A stretch of DNA of 64,000 bases from the NCBI RefSeq assembly GCF_006442815.1, contig NZ_VFVL01000008.1, forward strand, positions 144,933-208,932, in the 5' to 3' direction. Source of the stretch: Mesorhizobium sp. B2-4-3 (GTDB lineage Bacteria; Pseudomonadota; Alphaproteobacteria; Rhizobiales; Rhizobiaceae). The position numbers and the translations under genes are program-made. How positions within the stretch are numbered: position 1 is the stretch's first letter; the number at the start of each line of letters is the position of its first letter. Positions 1 to 9,894 of this stretch are shown in pieces. The notes under the pieces were generated by a model. It saw only the letters and a program-made list of their open reading frames with translations, was not told where the DNA came from and ran no database searches.

Positions 1-17
1 AGATAATTTCGCTTTGG

Positions 18-1418
<1,401 letters not shown>

Positions 1419-1574
1419 GGCAGTGCTCCGGTGTGATTTTTTCTCAAAGACGCGCCGGCGCCGGGAGGCGCATGGGAGGGCGCGGTTGCCGGCCTGACTA
1501 GCAGATCGGCCGTCGCACGACAATGGGATATAAAGAAATCTTTATGCGCGCATGTCCTGGAAAAGCGAAGCTGT

Positions 1575-1900
1575 TCCGTGAAATCAGCGCAAACGCCGGG
1601 GATTGGTTGAAGCCGCTCCCAATCTCGTCATTCTATGGCGGAGCAAGGAGCGAAGCGACGCGGCGCAGACCATAGAATCCATTCCGTGACCTTGGAGCGC
1701 CGCCACGGTGCAGAATTCTGCTCCGTTGCACGCCTTGGCGGAGGTAACGGCATGGATTCCAGGGTCTTCGCGACGGAGCTTCGCTCCTGCTCCGCCCTGG
1801 AATGACGATCGCGATTGCGCGTTTCGGCCATCTCCAACGCTTGCCACCTGCCAACGCGAACAGAGCCGACCGGTCAAAATCCCCTGTGCTGGGGAACTAG
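1575..1900 (+). repeat. CTAG-ended twin-hairpin repeat, copy 1
   Basis: First of seven copies of an interspersed repeat. The 184-bp core is 1625-1808. It has two hairpin arms with closing stems ATTCTATGG/CCATAGAAT and ATTCCAGGG/CCCTGGAAT around the central palindrome GCAGAATTCTGC. To its right comes TCAAAATCCCCTGTG, seven variable bases, then ACTAG ending at 1900. The terminal CTAG at 1897-1900 contains the TAG stop codon of the HPr gene on the minus strand. The left end is decayed. Short open frames inside it are not genes. Confidence 0.9.
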
Positions 1901-2193
1901 ATTTCCTCGCCGAAACGCGAGGCGACCAGCTGCTCCAGCGCATCCATGGCCGGCACGGCTTCCGGGCCGCTGGCGATGACGCGGATCGAATAACCCGGGC
2001 TTGCCGCCAGCATCATCAGGCCCATGATCGAGGTGCCGCCGACCTTCACACCGTCCTTCTCGACATGGATGGTGGCGTCGAAGCCGCTGGCGACCTGGAC
2101 GAACTTGGCCGAAGCGCGCGCGTGCAGGCCGCGCTGATTGATGATCGGGAACTCCCGCACCACCTCATCCGTACGCGGCGCCGGTGCGTTCAT
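1897..2193 (-). CDS. ptsH: HPr-type phosphocarrier protein
   Basis: Small cytosolic phosphocarrier of 98 residues. The phosphorylatable histidine is H24 in QRGLHARASAKFV, and the regulatory serine site is S55 in GGTSIMGLMM. In rhizobia HPr works with EI-Ntr, EIIA proteins and HPr kinase as a regulatory relay rather than in sugar transport. Its ATG overlaps the stop of the EIIA gene (ATGA), so the two are translationally coupled. The TAG stop lies inside the terminal CTAG of repeat copy 1. Confidence 0.95.
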   Translation of the reverse strand: MNAPAPRTDEVVREFPIINQRGLHARASAKFVQVASGFDATIHVEKDGVKVGGTSIMGLMMLAASPGYSIRVIASGPEAVPAMDALEQLVASRFGEEI

Positions 2194-2591
2194 TTGCTGC
2201 TCAGGAGCTGGCTGGCGACGTTGATGTATTTGCGGCCCGCCGCCTGCGCTTCGTCGAGCGCGGCGGCCATGTTGTCGCCCTTGCGGATCGAGGAGAGCTT
2301 GATCAGCATCGGCAGGTTCATGCCGGCGATGACCTCGGTGCGGCCGGATTCCATCACCGAGATGGCGAGGTTGGAGGGCGTGCCGCCGAACATGTCGGTG
2401 AGCACGATGACGCCGGTTCCGGTGTCGACGCGCGCCACGGCGTCGACGATGTCGGCCCGGCGCTGCTCCATGTCGTCGTCGGCGCCGATCGCCACGGTTT
2501 CGAAATTGTCTTGCGGCCCGACGACATGCTCTACGGCATGCCGGAACTCGGTAGCGAGTTGACCGTGCGTCACGAGCACGAGTCCGATCAT
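2190..2591 (-). CDS. PTS EIIA component, mannose family (EIIA-Man)
   Basis: A 133-residue single-domain EIIA of the mannose class. The active-site histidine is H9 in VLVTHGQLA, followed by the FGGTPSNLA loop typical of this fold. No EIIB or EIIC membrane component is encoded nearby, so this is probably a regulatory EIIA receiving phosphate from HPr. It is coupled by ATGA overlap to the HPr gene downstream and lies 164 bp from hprK upstream. Mutants of the corresponding alphaproteobacterial genes affect carbon regulation and the ChvG/ChvI response; a role here is inferred from that. Confidence 0.92.
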   Translation of the reverse strand: MIGLVLVTHGQLATEFRHAVEHVVGPQDNFETVAIGADDDMEQRRADIVDAVARVDTGTGVIVLTDMFGGTPSNLAISVMESGRTEVIAGMNLPMLIKLSSIRKGDNMAAALDEAQAAGRKYINVASQLLSSK

Positions 2592-2755
2592 TCTCTGGTG
2601 GCTCCCGTCATCGCCGCTTTACAGGCGTATCTTATGTTCGCCGGCCATTCCAGGCGGCGGGAGCGCTATCTTGTCGACGCACGGCCGGTTGACAAGCCCA
2701 AAATTGCGGCGGCCCGGGCCATTTTGACGCATCGCAGCAAAAATCCCGGGCCGGA

Positions 2756-3217
2756 TCATGAAAAAGGCTGGATCGACAGCCGCGCCATCAGCATGGACAG
2801 CGCGGCGGTGATATTTTGCCGGGCGACATCGACGCGGGGCAGCCGGCATCCGTCGATCGTTTCCGCGGCTTCGTCCTGCAGGCGCGCCATGTCGGCCGGC
2901 TCGACCAGCCGCACCATGAGGTCGATCACGGCGGCCGGTTCGAAAGCCAGCGGCCGCGGGCCGATGCCGTGCACCTCGGCGAGACCGGCGATGCTCGCCG
3001 GCGCACGGCACACCAGCCGGCCGCCATGGGCCACCGCAAACAACTGGTCGTCGCCCACCAGCCGGGCAAAAAGCCCCCGCGCGCGGCAATGATCGATCAG
3101 CGCCAGCGCCAGCGTCGTCTTGCCGGCGCCCGACGGTCCGGTGATCAGCACGCCGCGCTCGCCGACCAGTACGGCTGTCCCATGGATGTTGCGGGGCTTT
3201 GCGGCGGCGTCTGGCAT
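2756..3217 (-). CDS. hprK: HPr kinase/phosphorylase, short alphaproteobacterial form
   Basis: Bifunctional kinase/phosphorylase acting on the regulatory serine of HPr. At 153 residues it consists only of the C-terminal catalytic domain and lacks the N-terminal domain of Firmicutes HprK, as is usual in alphaproteobacteria. The Walker A loop GPSGAGKTT is at residues 27-35 and VGDDQ follows. It starts 14 bp after the chvG stop, so it is probably cotranscribed with chvG-chvI. This links PTS phosphorylation to the two-component system. Confidence 0.93.
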   Translation of the reverse strand: MPDAAAKPRNIHGTAVLVGERGVLITGPSGAGKTTLALALIDHCRARGLFARLVGDDQLFAVAHGGRLVCRAPASIAGLAEVHGIGPRPLAFEPAAVIDLMVRLVEPADMARLQDEAAETIDGCRLPRVDVARQNITAALSMLMARLSIQPFS

Positions 3218-3231
3218 GTTCGGCTCGGCGA

Positions 3232-5016
3232 TCAGCCTTCCGCCGGCAGCGTCACCACGAAACGCGCGCCCTTGATCTCGCCGGGCTTGGTGCCGGGGAT
3301 GTTCTCGGCCGTCAGCGTGCCGCCATGCGCCTCGACGATCTGGCGGCTGATCGACAGCCCGAGGCCGGAGTTCTGGCCGAATGCCTCGCCGGCCGGCCGG
3401 TCGGTATAGAAGCGCTCGAAGATGCGATCGATCTTCTCGGCCCGGATACCCGGACCGTTGTCGTCGACGGTGATGATGTTGAACTTGCCCGCGCGCGCCA
3501 ACGAGATCGCTATGTGGCCATGCTCGTCGGGCACGAAGGAACGCGCGTTCTCGATCAGGTTGGTGATGACCTGACCGATCCTGAGGTCATGGCCGACAAC
3601 GAAATATCCTTTGGCGCCGGCCGGCAGCTTGGCGACCTTGAGCTCGATCTCGACGGCCTTCTTGTTGCGCGTCGCCTCGCGCGAGACCGCGATGAGATCG
3701 GTGGTGAATTTCTTCAGGTCGACGGTCGCGGCATCCTCGCGCGCAAGCTCGGCATCGAGCCGCGAAGCGTCCGAGATGTCGGTGATCAGCCGGTCGAGCC
3801 GCCTCACATCGTGCTGGATGATTTCCATCAGACGCGCGCGAGACGTATCATTTTTCGCCAAAGGTAATGTCTCGACCGCGCTGCGCAGCGAAGTCAGCGG
3901 GTTCTTCAATTCATGCGAGACATCCGCCGCGAAACTCTCGATCGCCTCGATTCTCGCGTACAGCGCATTCGTCATGTCGCGCACGGCAATGGACAAATTG
4001 CCGATCTCGTCCTGGCGATCGGAAAAATCGGGGATTTCCTCGCGGCTCTTGACGCCGCGCCGCACCCTGACGGCGGCCGCGGAAAGCCGGCGCAGCGGAT
4101 TGGCGATGGTGGAGGCGAGCAGCATCGACAGGATCGCGGTGACCAAAGCCGCCACCCCGAACACGCGCAGGATCGCCTTGCGCTCGGCCGCCACGATCTT
4201 GTCGATGTCGCCGCCTTCGGTGGACAGCATCAGCACGCCGAGCACGGCGCGGAAGCGCTGGATCGGCACCGCGACGGAGACGATCTGCTCGCCCTGCTCG
4301 CTCACCCGCACGATGGTCGAGGGGCTGCCGGTCAGCGCCTTGACCACTTCGGGGAAGGCCGCGCCATTGCCGCCGGGCTGCTCGTGGTAGACCGGCAGGT
4401 CCTTGTTGCGGAAGAAGTCGAAGATGAATTTCTCGACTCGCTCCACGACGCCGGGCTGTTCGTCTTCGACCGGCGGCAGGTCGTAGCGCAGGATCTGGCC
4501 GCGCGAATAAAGATGCCGCGAATCGAGCAGCAGGTTGGCGTCGCGGTCATAGATGCGGGCGCGGGTGCGCGTCGGCGAGATCAAGCGTCGCAGCACCGGC
4601 GCCACGCGCTCGGGATTGATCGGGAAATCGAGATTGTCGAGCTGGTCCGACCCCGGCCCCAGGCTTTCGCCCGCCTGCAGCTCAAGCAGCTTTTCCGGGT
4701 CGATGCTGATCGAATCGGTCTCGACGGTCGCCGAAGCCGCGATCGCGCCGGCGATGATCTCGCCCTGCGTCATCAGGCTTTCGACGCGCGCGTCGATCAG
4801 CCCGTCGCGGAAGGTGTTGAGATAAAGGATGCCGGTGACCAGCACGGCGAGGCCGGCCAGGTTGAGGAACAGGATGCGCCGGGTCAGGCTGGAGAAGATG
4901 TGATGGCCGAGAAACCGGCGCATCGGCACCGTGAATTTCGACACGAAGGCGGGCACGATCCGCGACGGGCGCCTTGCCGCGCCCGCCCGTCTGCCTCGCT
5001 CTACTTCCACTGCCAT
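3232..5016 (-). CDS. chvG: ChvG (ExoS) sensor histidine kinase
   Basis: Inner-membrane sensor kinase of 594 residues, partner of ChvI, controlling exopolysaccharide, motility and acid/envelope stress genes in Rhizobiales. Membrane segments are at about residues 49-66 and 283-305, enclosing a roughly 215-residue periplasmic sensor domain. A HAMP region follows, then the H-box with H368 in SHELKNPLTS, and N, G1 and G2 boxes including DDNGPGI and GLGLSI. The start at 5016 gives an N-terminal cytoplasmic extension of about 48 residues; the internal methionine at residue 32 is an alternative. It sits about 150 bp downstream of chvI. Confidence 0.95.
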   Translation of the reverse strand: MAVEVERGRRAGAARRPSRIVPAFVSKFTVPMRRFLGHHIFSSLTRRILFLNLAGLAVLVTGILYLNTFRDGLIDARVESLMTQGEIIAGAIAASATVETDSISIDPEKLLELQAGESLGPGSDQLDNLDFPINPERVAPVLRRLISPTRTRARIYDRDANLLLDSRHLYSRGQILRYDLPPVEDEQPGVVERVEKFIFDFFRNKDLPVYHEQPGGNGAAFPEVVKALTGSPSTIVRVSEQGEQIVSVAVPIQRFRAVLGVLMLSTEGGDIDKIVAAERKAILRVFGVAALVTAILSMLLASTIANPLRRLSAAAVRVRRGVKSREEIPDFSDRQDEIGNLSIAVRDMTNALYARIEAIESFAADVSHELKNPLTSLRSAVETLPLAKNDTSRARLMEIIQHDVRRLDRLITDISDASRLDAELAREDAATVDLKKFTTDLIAVSREATRNKKAVEIELKVAKLPAGAKGYFVVGHDLRIGQVITNLIENARSFVPDEHGHIAISLARAGKFNIITVDDNGPGIRAEKIDRIFERFYTDRPAGEAFGQNSGLGLSISRQIVEAHGGTLTAENIPGTKPGEIKGARFVVTLPAEG

Positions 5017-5035
5017 CGACTAGCAGGCCCTGCTT

Positions 5036-5167
5036 AGTTGGTGAGTAGCGAGTAGTGAGTAGGGAATAGAGACATGGTTGGCTGACCGCGGCTATGAATG
5101 AGCGGCCGCTCTCACCATTCAAAACTGACTACCGACTATTCCCTACTGCCTACTCACTACTGCCTAT
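5036..5167. repeat. Imperfect inverted repeat between chvI and chvG
   Basis: The gap between the chvI stop and the chvG start carries GAGTAG-rich arms. GTAGGGAATAG near 5058-5070 faces its complement CTATTCCCTAC near 5135-5146, and degenerate TAGTGAGTAG units extend both arms. It would form a long hairpin in the chvI-chvG transcript. It may set the relative level of regulator and kinase; that is inference. Confidence 0.6.
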
Positions 5168-5869
5168 TCAAGCCTCGCGGAACCGGTATCCGACTCCGTA
5201 AAGGGTTTCGATCATCTCGAAGTCGTCGTCGACGGCCTTGAACTTCTTGCGCAGCCGCTTGATGTGGCTGTCGATGGTGCGGTCGTCGACATAGACCTGC
5301 TCATCATAGGCCGAATCCATCAGCGCATCACGGCTTTTTACCACGCCGGGGCGCTGCGCCAGCGAATGCAGGATGAGGAATTCGGTCACCGTCAGCGTCA
5401 CCGGCTCGCCCTTCCAGGTGCAGGTGTGCCGCTCCTGGTCCATCACCAGCTGGCCGCGTTCGAGCGAGCGGGCCTGCTGGCTCGGCGCCTTGGCCGCCGC
5501 CTCGCGGGCGCTGGTCCGGCGCAGCACGGCGCGCACGCGCTCGACAAGCAGGCGCTGCGAGAAGGGTTTGCGGATGAAGTCGTCGGCACCCATCTTGAGG
5601 CCGAACAATTCGTCGATCTCGTCGTCCTTTGACGTCAGGAAGATGACCGGCAGGTCCGACTTCTGGCGCATGCGGCGCAACAGCTCCATGCCGTCCATGC
5701 GCGGCATCTTGATGTCGAGGATGGCGAGGTTCGGCGGCCGCGCCGCCAGGCCTTCCAGCGCCGACGCGCCGTCGGTGTAGGTTTCGACCCGATAGCCCTC
5801 GGACTCGAGCGCGATCGACACCGATGTCAGAATGTTGCGGTCGTCGTCGACAAGCGCGATTGTTGCCAT
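5168..5869 (-). CDS. chvI: ChvI response regulator (OmpR family)
   Basis: DNA-binding response regulator paired with ChvG. The 233-residue product has an N-terminal receiver domain with phosphoacceptor D52 ([13 protein letters not shown]) and acidic residues in LVDDD. A C-terminal winged-helix OmpR domain ends in [10 protein letters not shown]. The start at 5869 ([12 protein letters not shown]) follows ChvI homologues; an in-frame ATG six codons upstream, with AAGGGA ahead of it, is the alternative. It is the first gene of the chvI-chvG-hprK series and is divergent from pckA. The pair chvI/pckA side by side is conserved in Rhizobiales. Confidence 0.95.
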   Translation of the reverse strand: MATIALVDDDRNILTSVSIALESEGYRVETYTDGASALEGLAARPPNLAILDIKMPRMDGMELLRRMRQKSDLPVIFLTSKDDEIDELFGLKMGADDFIRKPFSQRLLVERVRAVLRRTSAREAAAKAPSQQARSLERGQLVMDQERHTCTWKGEPVTLTVTEFLILHSLAQRPGVVKSRDALMDSAYDEQVYVDDRTIDSHIKRLRKKFKAVDDDFEMIETLYGVGYRFREA

Positions 5870-6210
5870 TTCAAGCGGCTCCCTCATGAGCTGTCCCTTC
5901 TGTCGTCGAGAAGGGGCTTTTGCAGGACAAATTGGGTACAAAATGTGGCACGGGCCTTGTCCGAAGTCACGAGCGGCCTGCCGTCACACGCCATCGCACC
6001 CTAATTGGGATTGGACGAACCGAGCCTGCCAATCCTTTGGGCAACCTCTATGGTTTTTTGCACATATAAACGATTTAAACAACTTTCAAATTTTTTAAAT
6101 CGATTAATGATTTGATATCATTCGGCTTTTCTGGTTCTGAACCTGACGGCCCCAGCGCGGGCTCCGGGAAGTCACCCGTCAGATGCGGCCAAATCCAGAG
6201 AGGAAATTTG
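5870..6210. promoter_or_regulatory. chvI-pckA divergent promoter region with CG-centred palindromes
   Basis: This 341-bp divergent gap is unusually AT-rich from about 6055 to 6120. It carries TTAAATCGATTAAT at 6095-6108, whose core AATCGATT (6098-6105) is a perfect CG-centred palindrome. A related sequence, AAACGATTT, lies at 6068-6076, one-sidedly similar and about 30 bp away. CG-centred palindromes are the usual operators of LacI-family proteins, and rhizobial pckA is controlled by the LacI-type regulator PckR. I infer these are PckR-type operators. The pckA Shine-Dalgarno AGAGAGGAA lies before 6211. Confidence 0.5.
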
Positions 6211-7821
6211 ATGTCGGAAGCCGGCAAACGCAACCCCGACTGCGCCATCGACGCGATAGGCCTGAAGACAACGGGCATGGTACGCTATAATTTTGGCGCC
6301 GCCGAACTCTACGAGGAAGCGATCCGGCGCGGCGAGGCGAGATTGACCGCGCAGGGCGCGCTGGTCGCCGAGACCGGCCAGCACACCGGGCGTTCGCCGA
6401 AGGACAAATTCGTCGTGCGCGACGAGGCGACCGGCGGCCAAGTCTGGTGGGACAACAACAAGGCGATCTCGCCGGGTGAGTTCGAGGCGCTGCTGGCGGA
6501 TTTCAAGGCTCATGCGGCCGGCAAGGATCTCTACGTGCAGGACCTCGTCGGCGGCGCCGACGCCGATCTCAAGCTGCCGACCCGGGTCATCACCGAATTC
6601 GCCTGGCATTCGCTGTTCATCCGCAATCTTTTGATCCGCCCCGAAGCCGCCGAACTCGAGCATTTCGTGCCGGACATGACGATCGTCGACCTGCCATCCT
6701 TCCGCGCCGATCCCGCCCGCCATGGCACCCGCACCGAAACGGTGATCGCCGTCGACCTCACCCGCAAGATCGTGCTGATCGGCGGCACCTCCTATGCCGG
6801 CGAGATGAAGAAGTCGGTGTTCACGATGCTGAACTACCTGCTGCCGTCACAGGGCGTCATGCCGATGCACTGCTCCGCCAATGAAGGTCCGGACAGCGAC
6901 GCGGCCGTCTTCTTCGGCCTGTCCGGCACCGGCAAGACGACCCTTTCCGCGGATCCGTCGCGCACGCTGATCGGCGATGACGAGCATGGCTGGGGCCCGC
7001 ACGGCATCTTCAATTTCGAAGGCGGCTGCTACGCCAAGACGATCAGGCTGTCCGCGGAGGCCGAGCCTGAGATATTCGCCACCACGCAGCGCTTCGGCAC
7101 GGTGCTGGAGAACGTGGTGCTCGACGCCTGCCGCGTTCCGGATTTCAACGATGGCAGCCTGACCGAGAACACGCGCTGCGCCTATCCGCTGGACTTTATC
7201 CCCAATGCCTCGAAGACCGGCCGCGCCGGTCATCCGAAGAACATCATCATGCTGACCGCCGATGCCTTCGGCGTCATGCCGCCGATCGCGAGGCTGACGC
7301 CGGCGCAGGCGATGTACCACTTCCTGTCGGGCTATACCGCCAAGGTTGCGGGCACGGAAAAGGGCGTCACCGAGCCGGAAGCGACGTTCTCGACCTGCTT
7401 CGGCGCCCCGTTCATGCCGCGCCACCCGTCCGAATACGGCAATCTGCTGCGCGAGCTGATCGCCGGCCATGGCGTCGACTGCTGGCTGGTCAACACCGGC
7501 TGGACCGGCGGCGCCTACGGCACCGGCCGCCGCATGCCGATCAAGGTGACGCGCGCCTTGCTGGGCGCCGCGCTCGACGGCTCGCTGAAGTCGGCCGAGT
7601 TCCGCACCGACGCCAATTTCGGGTTCGAGGTGCCGGTGGCGGTCCCGGGTGTCGACGGCGCCATTCTCGACCCGCGCTCGACCTGGGCGGACAAGGCCGG
7701 CTACGACCGCCAGGCCGCAAAGCTGGTCAATATGTTCGCGACCAATTTCGAGAAGTTCGAACGCCACGTCGACGCCACCATCCTCGGCGCGGCCCCGCGC
7801 TTGCAGGAAGCGGCTGAATAG
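6211..7821 (+). CDS. pckA: ATP-dependent phosphoenolpyruvate carboxykinase
   Basis: Gluconeogenic cytosolic enzyme converting oxaloacetate and ATP to PEP, needed for growth on the dicarboxylates used in nodules. The 536-residue length is normal. The P-loop GLSGTGKTT and the second kinase motif LIGDDEHGW identify the ATP-type family, and the MHCSANEG segment is also present. The start at 6211 is preceded by AGAGAGGAA; the upstream open frame has no such site. The gene stands alone, with a terminator at 7847-7876. Confidence 0.98.
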   Translation: MSEAGKRNPDCAIDAIGLKTTGMVRYNFGAAELYEEAIRRGEARLTAQGALVAETGQHTGRSPKDKFVVRDEATGGQVWWDNNKAISPGEFEALLADFKAHAAGKDLYVQDLVGGADADLKLPTRVITEFAWHSLFIRNLLIRPEAAELEHFVPDMTIVDLPSFRADPARHGTRTETVIAVDLTRKIVLIGGTSYAGEMKKSVFTMLNYLLPSQGVMPMHCSANEGPDSDAAVFFGLSGTGKTTLSADPSRTLIGDDEHGWGPHGIFNFEGGCYAKTIRLSAEAEPEIFATTQRFGTVLENVVLDACRVPDFNDGSLTENTRCAYPLDFIPNASKTGRAGHPKNIIMLTADAFGVMPPIARLTPAQAMYHFLSGYTAKVAGTEKGVTEPEATFSTCFGAPFMPRHPSEYGNLLRELIAGHGVDCWLVNTGWTGGAYGTGRRMPIKVTRALLGAALDGSLKSAEFRTDANFGFEVPVAVPGVDGAILDPRSTWADKAGYDRQAAKLVNMFATNFEKFERHVDATILGAAPRLQEAAE

Positions 7822-7846
7822 CGGCCGCTTCTCATCTTTCCTCCAG

Positions 7847-7876
7847 GGCCTGGCTCGCGCCGGGCCTTTTCTTTTT
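7847..7876 (+). terminator. Rho-independent terminator of pckA
   Basis: GGCCTGGC, loop TCGC, then GCCGGGCC (one G-U pair) followed by TTTTCTTTTT, 26 bp after the pckA stop. A GC stem followed by a T run is the textbook form. Confidence 0.8.
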
Positions 7877-7890
7877 GCCGTCATCGCGTC

Positions 7891-8340
7891 ATGAGTGCGT
7901 GCATGGCAAGCGACGACGACATCATCATCTCGGGCGAAGCGGTCATTCGTGCGAGCGACCTGCATGAGGACTTCATCCGCTCGTCCGGTCCGGGCGGCCA
8001 GAACGTCAACAAGGTGGCCACCGCCGTGCAGTTGCGCTTCGACGCGGCGAACGCTTCGGGCCTCAGCGAGCGCGTGCGCGAGCGTGCCATCAAGCTTGCC
8101 GGCCAGCGCGCCACCAAGGACGGCGTCATCGTCATCGAGGCCGGCCGCTTCCGCACCCAGGAGCAGAACCGGGCCGATGCGCGGGCGCGGCTGACGGCGT
8201 TGATCGCCAAGGCGGCCGAGCCGCCACCGCCGCCGCGCAAGAAGACCAGGCCGTCCAAAGGCGCCGTGGAGCGCCGTCTCAAGAGCAAGGCGGGCCGATC
8301 GACGGTGAAAAAGCTGCGCGGCCGTGTCGAGAACGATTAG
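7891..8340 (+). CDS. arfB: Alternative ribosome-rescue factor ArfB (YaeJ/ICT1 family)
   Basis: Codon-independent peptidyl-tRNA hydrolase that frees stalled ribosomes on mRNAs lacking a stop codon. The 149-residue protein lacks the codon-recognition domains of RF1/RF2. It has the catalytic loop GPGGQ at residues 33-37 within SSGPGGQNVNKVATAVQLRF. The basic C-terminal tail (residues about 115-149, rich in K and R) is the part that enters the empty mRNA channel. The ATG at 7903 is an alternative start. Its stop codon TAG is the first base triplet of a following intergenic mosaic element. Confidence 0.93.
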   Translation: MSACMASDDDIIISGEAVIRASDLHEDFIRSSGPGGQNVNKVATAVQLRFDAANASGLSERVRERAIKLAGQRATKDGVIVIEAGRFRTQEQNRADARARLTALIAKAAEPPPPPRKKTRPSKGAVERRLKSKAGRSTVKKLRGRVEND

Positions 8341-8440
8341 AGCAATTCCAGGAAAAGTGAGAGCGGTTTTCCGTCCGGAATTGCGTCAAAACAAGAGATA
8401 GAGCGGTTCGCCGTTTCCGTGAAACGGTGAAACGCTCTAA
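8338..8440. repeat. Rhizobial intergenic mosaic (RIME-like) element, GCAATTCC type
   Basis: Palindromic element starting at the arfB stop codon. GCAATTCC near 8342 pairs with GGAATTGC near 8377, with an inner AAAA/TTTT pairing. A second part carries AGAGCGGTT and GTTTC/GAAAC units and ends in CGCTCTA. A sequence of the same build is at 48045-48140. The two share the AGCAATTCCAGGAAAAGTG opening, so these are members of one dispersed family. Confidence 0.8.
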
Positions 8441-8518
8441 GCACGGTTGAATCAGCTGCTTCCAATTCTGGGTTGCAGATGGCAAGCTCCGATTGCTGCA
8501 ACAGCGAGGAGACCAGCT

Positions 8519-8998
8519 ATGGGTATTTTCGATTTCGTCAAAGGCGTCGGCAAGAAGCTCGGCATCGGCGGCGACGACGAGGCATCGCCAAGCGCGGATA
8601 CGTTGAAGAAGGAGCTCGATTCCCACAAGCTGGGCACGGACGGCGTCGAGGTTGCCGTCCAGGGCGACACCGCGGTTTTGAAGGGCACGGTCAAGGATCA
8701 GTCGGCCTTCGAAAAGGCGGTGATCGCCGTCGGCAACACGCTCGGCGTCTCCAAGGTGCAGGCGGACGAGTTGAAGGTCGCGCCCGAGGCCGGCAAGGCG
8801 GCGGCGCCGGCCAAGGAACCGACGCTTTATACCGTCCAGAAGGGCGACAATCTCTGGAAGATCGCCGAGAAGTCTTACGGCAAGGGCAAGGGCGCGAAGA
8901 ACAACATCATCTTCGAGGCCAACAAGCCGATGCTGACGCATCCCGACAAGATCTATCCCGGCCAGGTGTTGCGCATACCGGATATCGACCAGGCCTGA
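8519..8998 (+). CDS. BON-LysM domain protein (YgaU/Kbp-like)
   Basis: A 159-residue protein with a BON domain at about residues 25-85 and a LysM domain at about 103-155, containing YTVQKGDNLWKIAEK and the closing YPGQVLRIP. This order is that of E. coli YgaU/Kbp, a cytosolic potassium-sensing protein. No signal peptide is visible (MGIFDFVKGVGKKLG), which agrees with the Kbp type. The start at 8519 has GCGAGGAGA upstream; the frame continues upstream without a site. It is a single-gene unit with a terminator at 9022-9053. Confidence 0.9.
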   Translation: MGIFDFVKGVGKKLGIGGDDEASPSADTLKKELDSHKLGTDGVEVAVQGDTAVLKGTVKDQSAFEKAVIAVGNTLGVSKVQADELKVAPEAGKAAAPAKEPTLYTVQKGDNLWKIAEKSYGKGKGAKNNIIFEANKPMLTHPDKIYPGQVLRIPDIDQA

Positions 8999-9021
8999 GG
9001 GGCATATCGCCGAGATTGAAT

Positions 9022-9053
9022 AAACGGCGGCTTTCGGGTCGCCGTTTTCTTTT
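9022..9053 (+). terminator. Rho-independent terminator after the BON-LysM gene
   Basis: AAACGGCG, ten-base loop, CGCCGTTT and then TTCTTTT, 23 bp after the stop codon. Confidence 0.75.
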
Positions 9054-9065
9054 GCCGGTGGCATG

Positions 9066-9182
9066 CTAGAGCCGGATGATTTCAGGTCGAATCGACCTGA
9101 AATCTGAATCCGTCTCTAAATCAAAGAGATAGAGCATGATGTCGTCCGAAAACCGCTTCACACTTTTCGGCATCATGCTCTA
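9066..9182. repeat. RIME-like double palindrome, AGAGCATGATG type
   Basis: Two inverted repeats in tandem. The first has arms GATTTCAGGTCGA and TCGACCTGAAATC separated by one base, near 9078-9104. The second has outer arms AGAGCATGATG/CATCATGCTCT and inner arms CCGAAAA/TTTTCGG, from about 9131 to 9181. The layout matches rhizobial intergenic mosaic elements. It fills the gap upstream of alkB. Confidence 0.8.
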
Positions 9183-9206
9183 GGGCAAAGAAAACGGATC
9201 GACGCA

Positions 9207-9824
9207 ATGCTCGTCTTGCCCAAAGGCGTCCGCCATATGCCGGGCTACATCGCCCGACCGGCCCAGGAAGCGCTGGTCGAGGAGATCAGGCGCGTCGTGC
9301 AGGCAGCACCCCTCTACGTGCCGACCATGCCGCGCACCGGCAAGGAGATGAGCGTGCGCATGACCAATTGCGGCGCGCTTGGCTGGGTCACCGACAAGGA
9401 GCGCGGCTATCGCTACCAGCCGACCCATCCGGTGACGGGCGAGCCCTGGCCGCCGATCCCGGAAGCCTTGCTGCAATTATGGCGCGAGGTCTCGGCCTAT
9501 CCGCATCCGCCCGAGGCATGCCTGGTCAACTTCTATGCGGCGGACGCCAAAATGGGCCTGCATCAGGATCGCGACGAGCAGGATTTCGCCGCGCCCGTGG
9601 TGTCGGTCTCGCTGGGCGACGACTGCCTGTTCCGGGTCGGCCAGGACAGGCGCGAAGGCGGCACGAAGTCGTTCAGGCTGAAGAGCGGCGACGTCGTCGT
9701 GCTTGGCGGCGAGGGACGCCTCGCCTTCCATGGCGTCGACCGCATCTATCCCGCGACGTCGGCCCTTTTGAAGAATGGCGGCCGCATCAATCTGACGCTG
9801 CGGCGGGTGACGGTGCCTGGCTGA
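9207..9824 (+). CDS. alkB: AlkB-type alpha-ketoglutarate-dependent dioxygenase
   Basis: Repairs N1-methyladenine and N3-methylcytosine in DNA or RNA by oxidative demethylation. The 205-residue protein has the Fe(II) triad H119, D121 (LHQDRDEQDF) and H175 (AFHGVD), and the 2-oxoglutarate-binding arginines R193 and R199 in RINLTLRR. Length and motif spacing fit E. coli AlkB. It is not next to ada or another repair gene. The start at 9207 is the first ATG; a second lies ten codons later. Confidence 0.93.
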   Translation: MLVLPKGVRHMPGYIARPAQEALVEEIRRVVQAAPLYVPTMPRTGKEMSVRMTNCGALGWVTDKERGYRYQPTHPVTGEPWPPIPEALLQLWREVSAYPHPPEACLVNFYAADAKMGLHQDRDEQDFAAPVVSVSLGDDCLFRVGQDRREGGTKSFRLKSGDVVVLGGEGRLAFHGVDRIYPATSALLKNGGRINLTLRRVTVPG

Positions 9825-9894
9825 CCACTCCTCGGTGCAACGCGATTTTAAGGACACCCGGGCTACAACCGCGGTTGCGAAAACCGAGGTCGTC

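Noticed and set aside
1419..1560. SAM or SAH riboswitch upstream of ahcY
   Set aside because: I could not find the conserved stems or loops of a known class; nothing beyond the family association supports it.
1584..1943. Short proteins with MDSMVCAASLRSLL-like sequence in several intergenic gaps
   Set aside because: These recur only inside the seven repeat copies, in several frames and both strands, so they are translations of the repeat and not genes.
2592..2755. Promoter-like TTGTCA/AAGATA pair on the minus strand between hprK and the EIIA gene
   Set aside because: Spacing of 17 fits, but the -10 box is poor and the genes look cotranscribed; not strong enough to list as a feature.
5036..5167. 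CRISPR-like array from the GAGTAG units between chvI and chvG
   Set aside because: Units are short, imperfect and arranged as an inverted repeat with no regular spacers.
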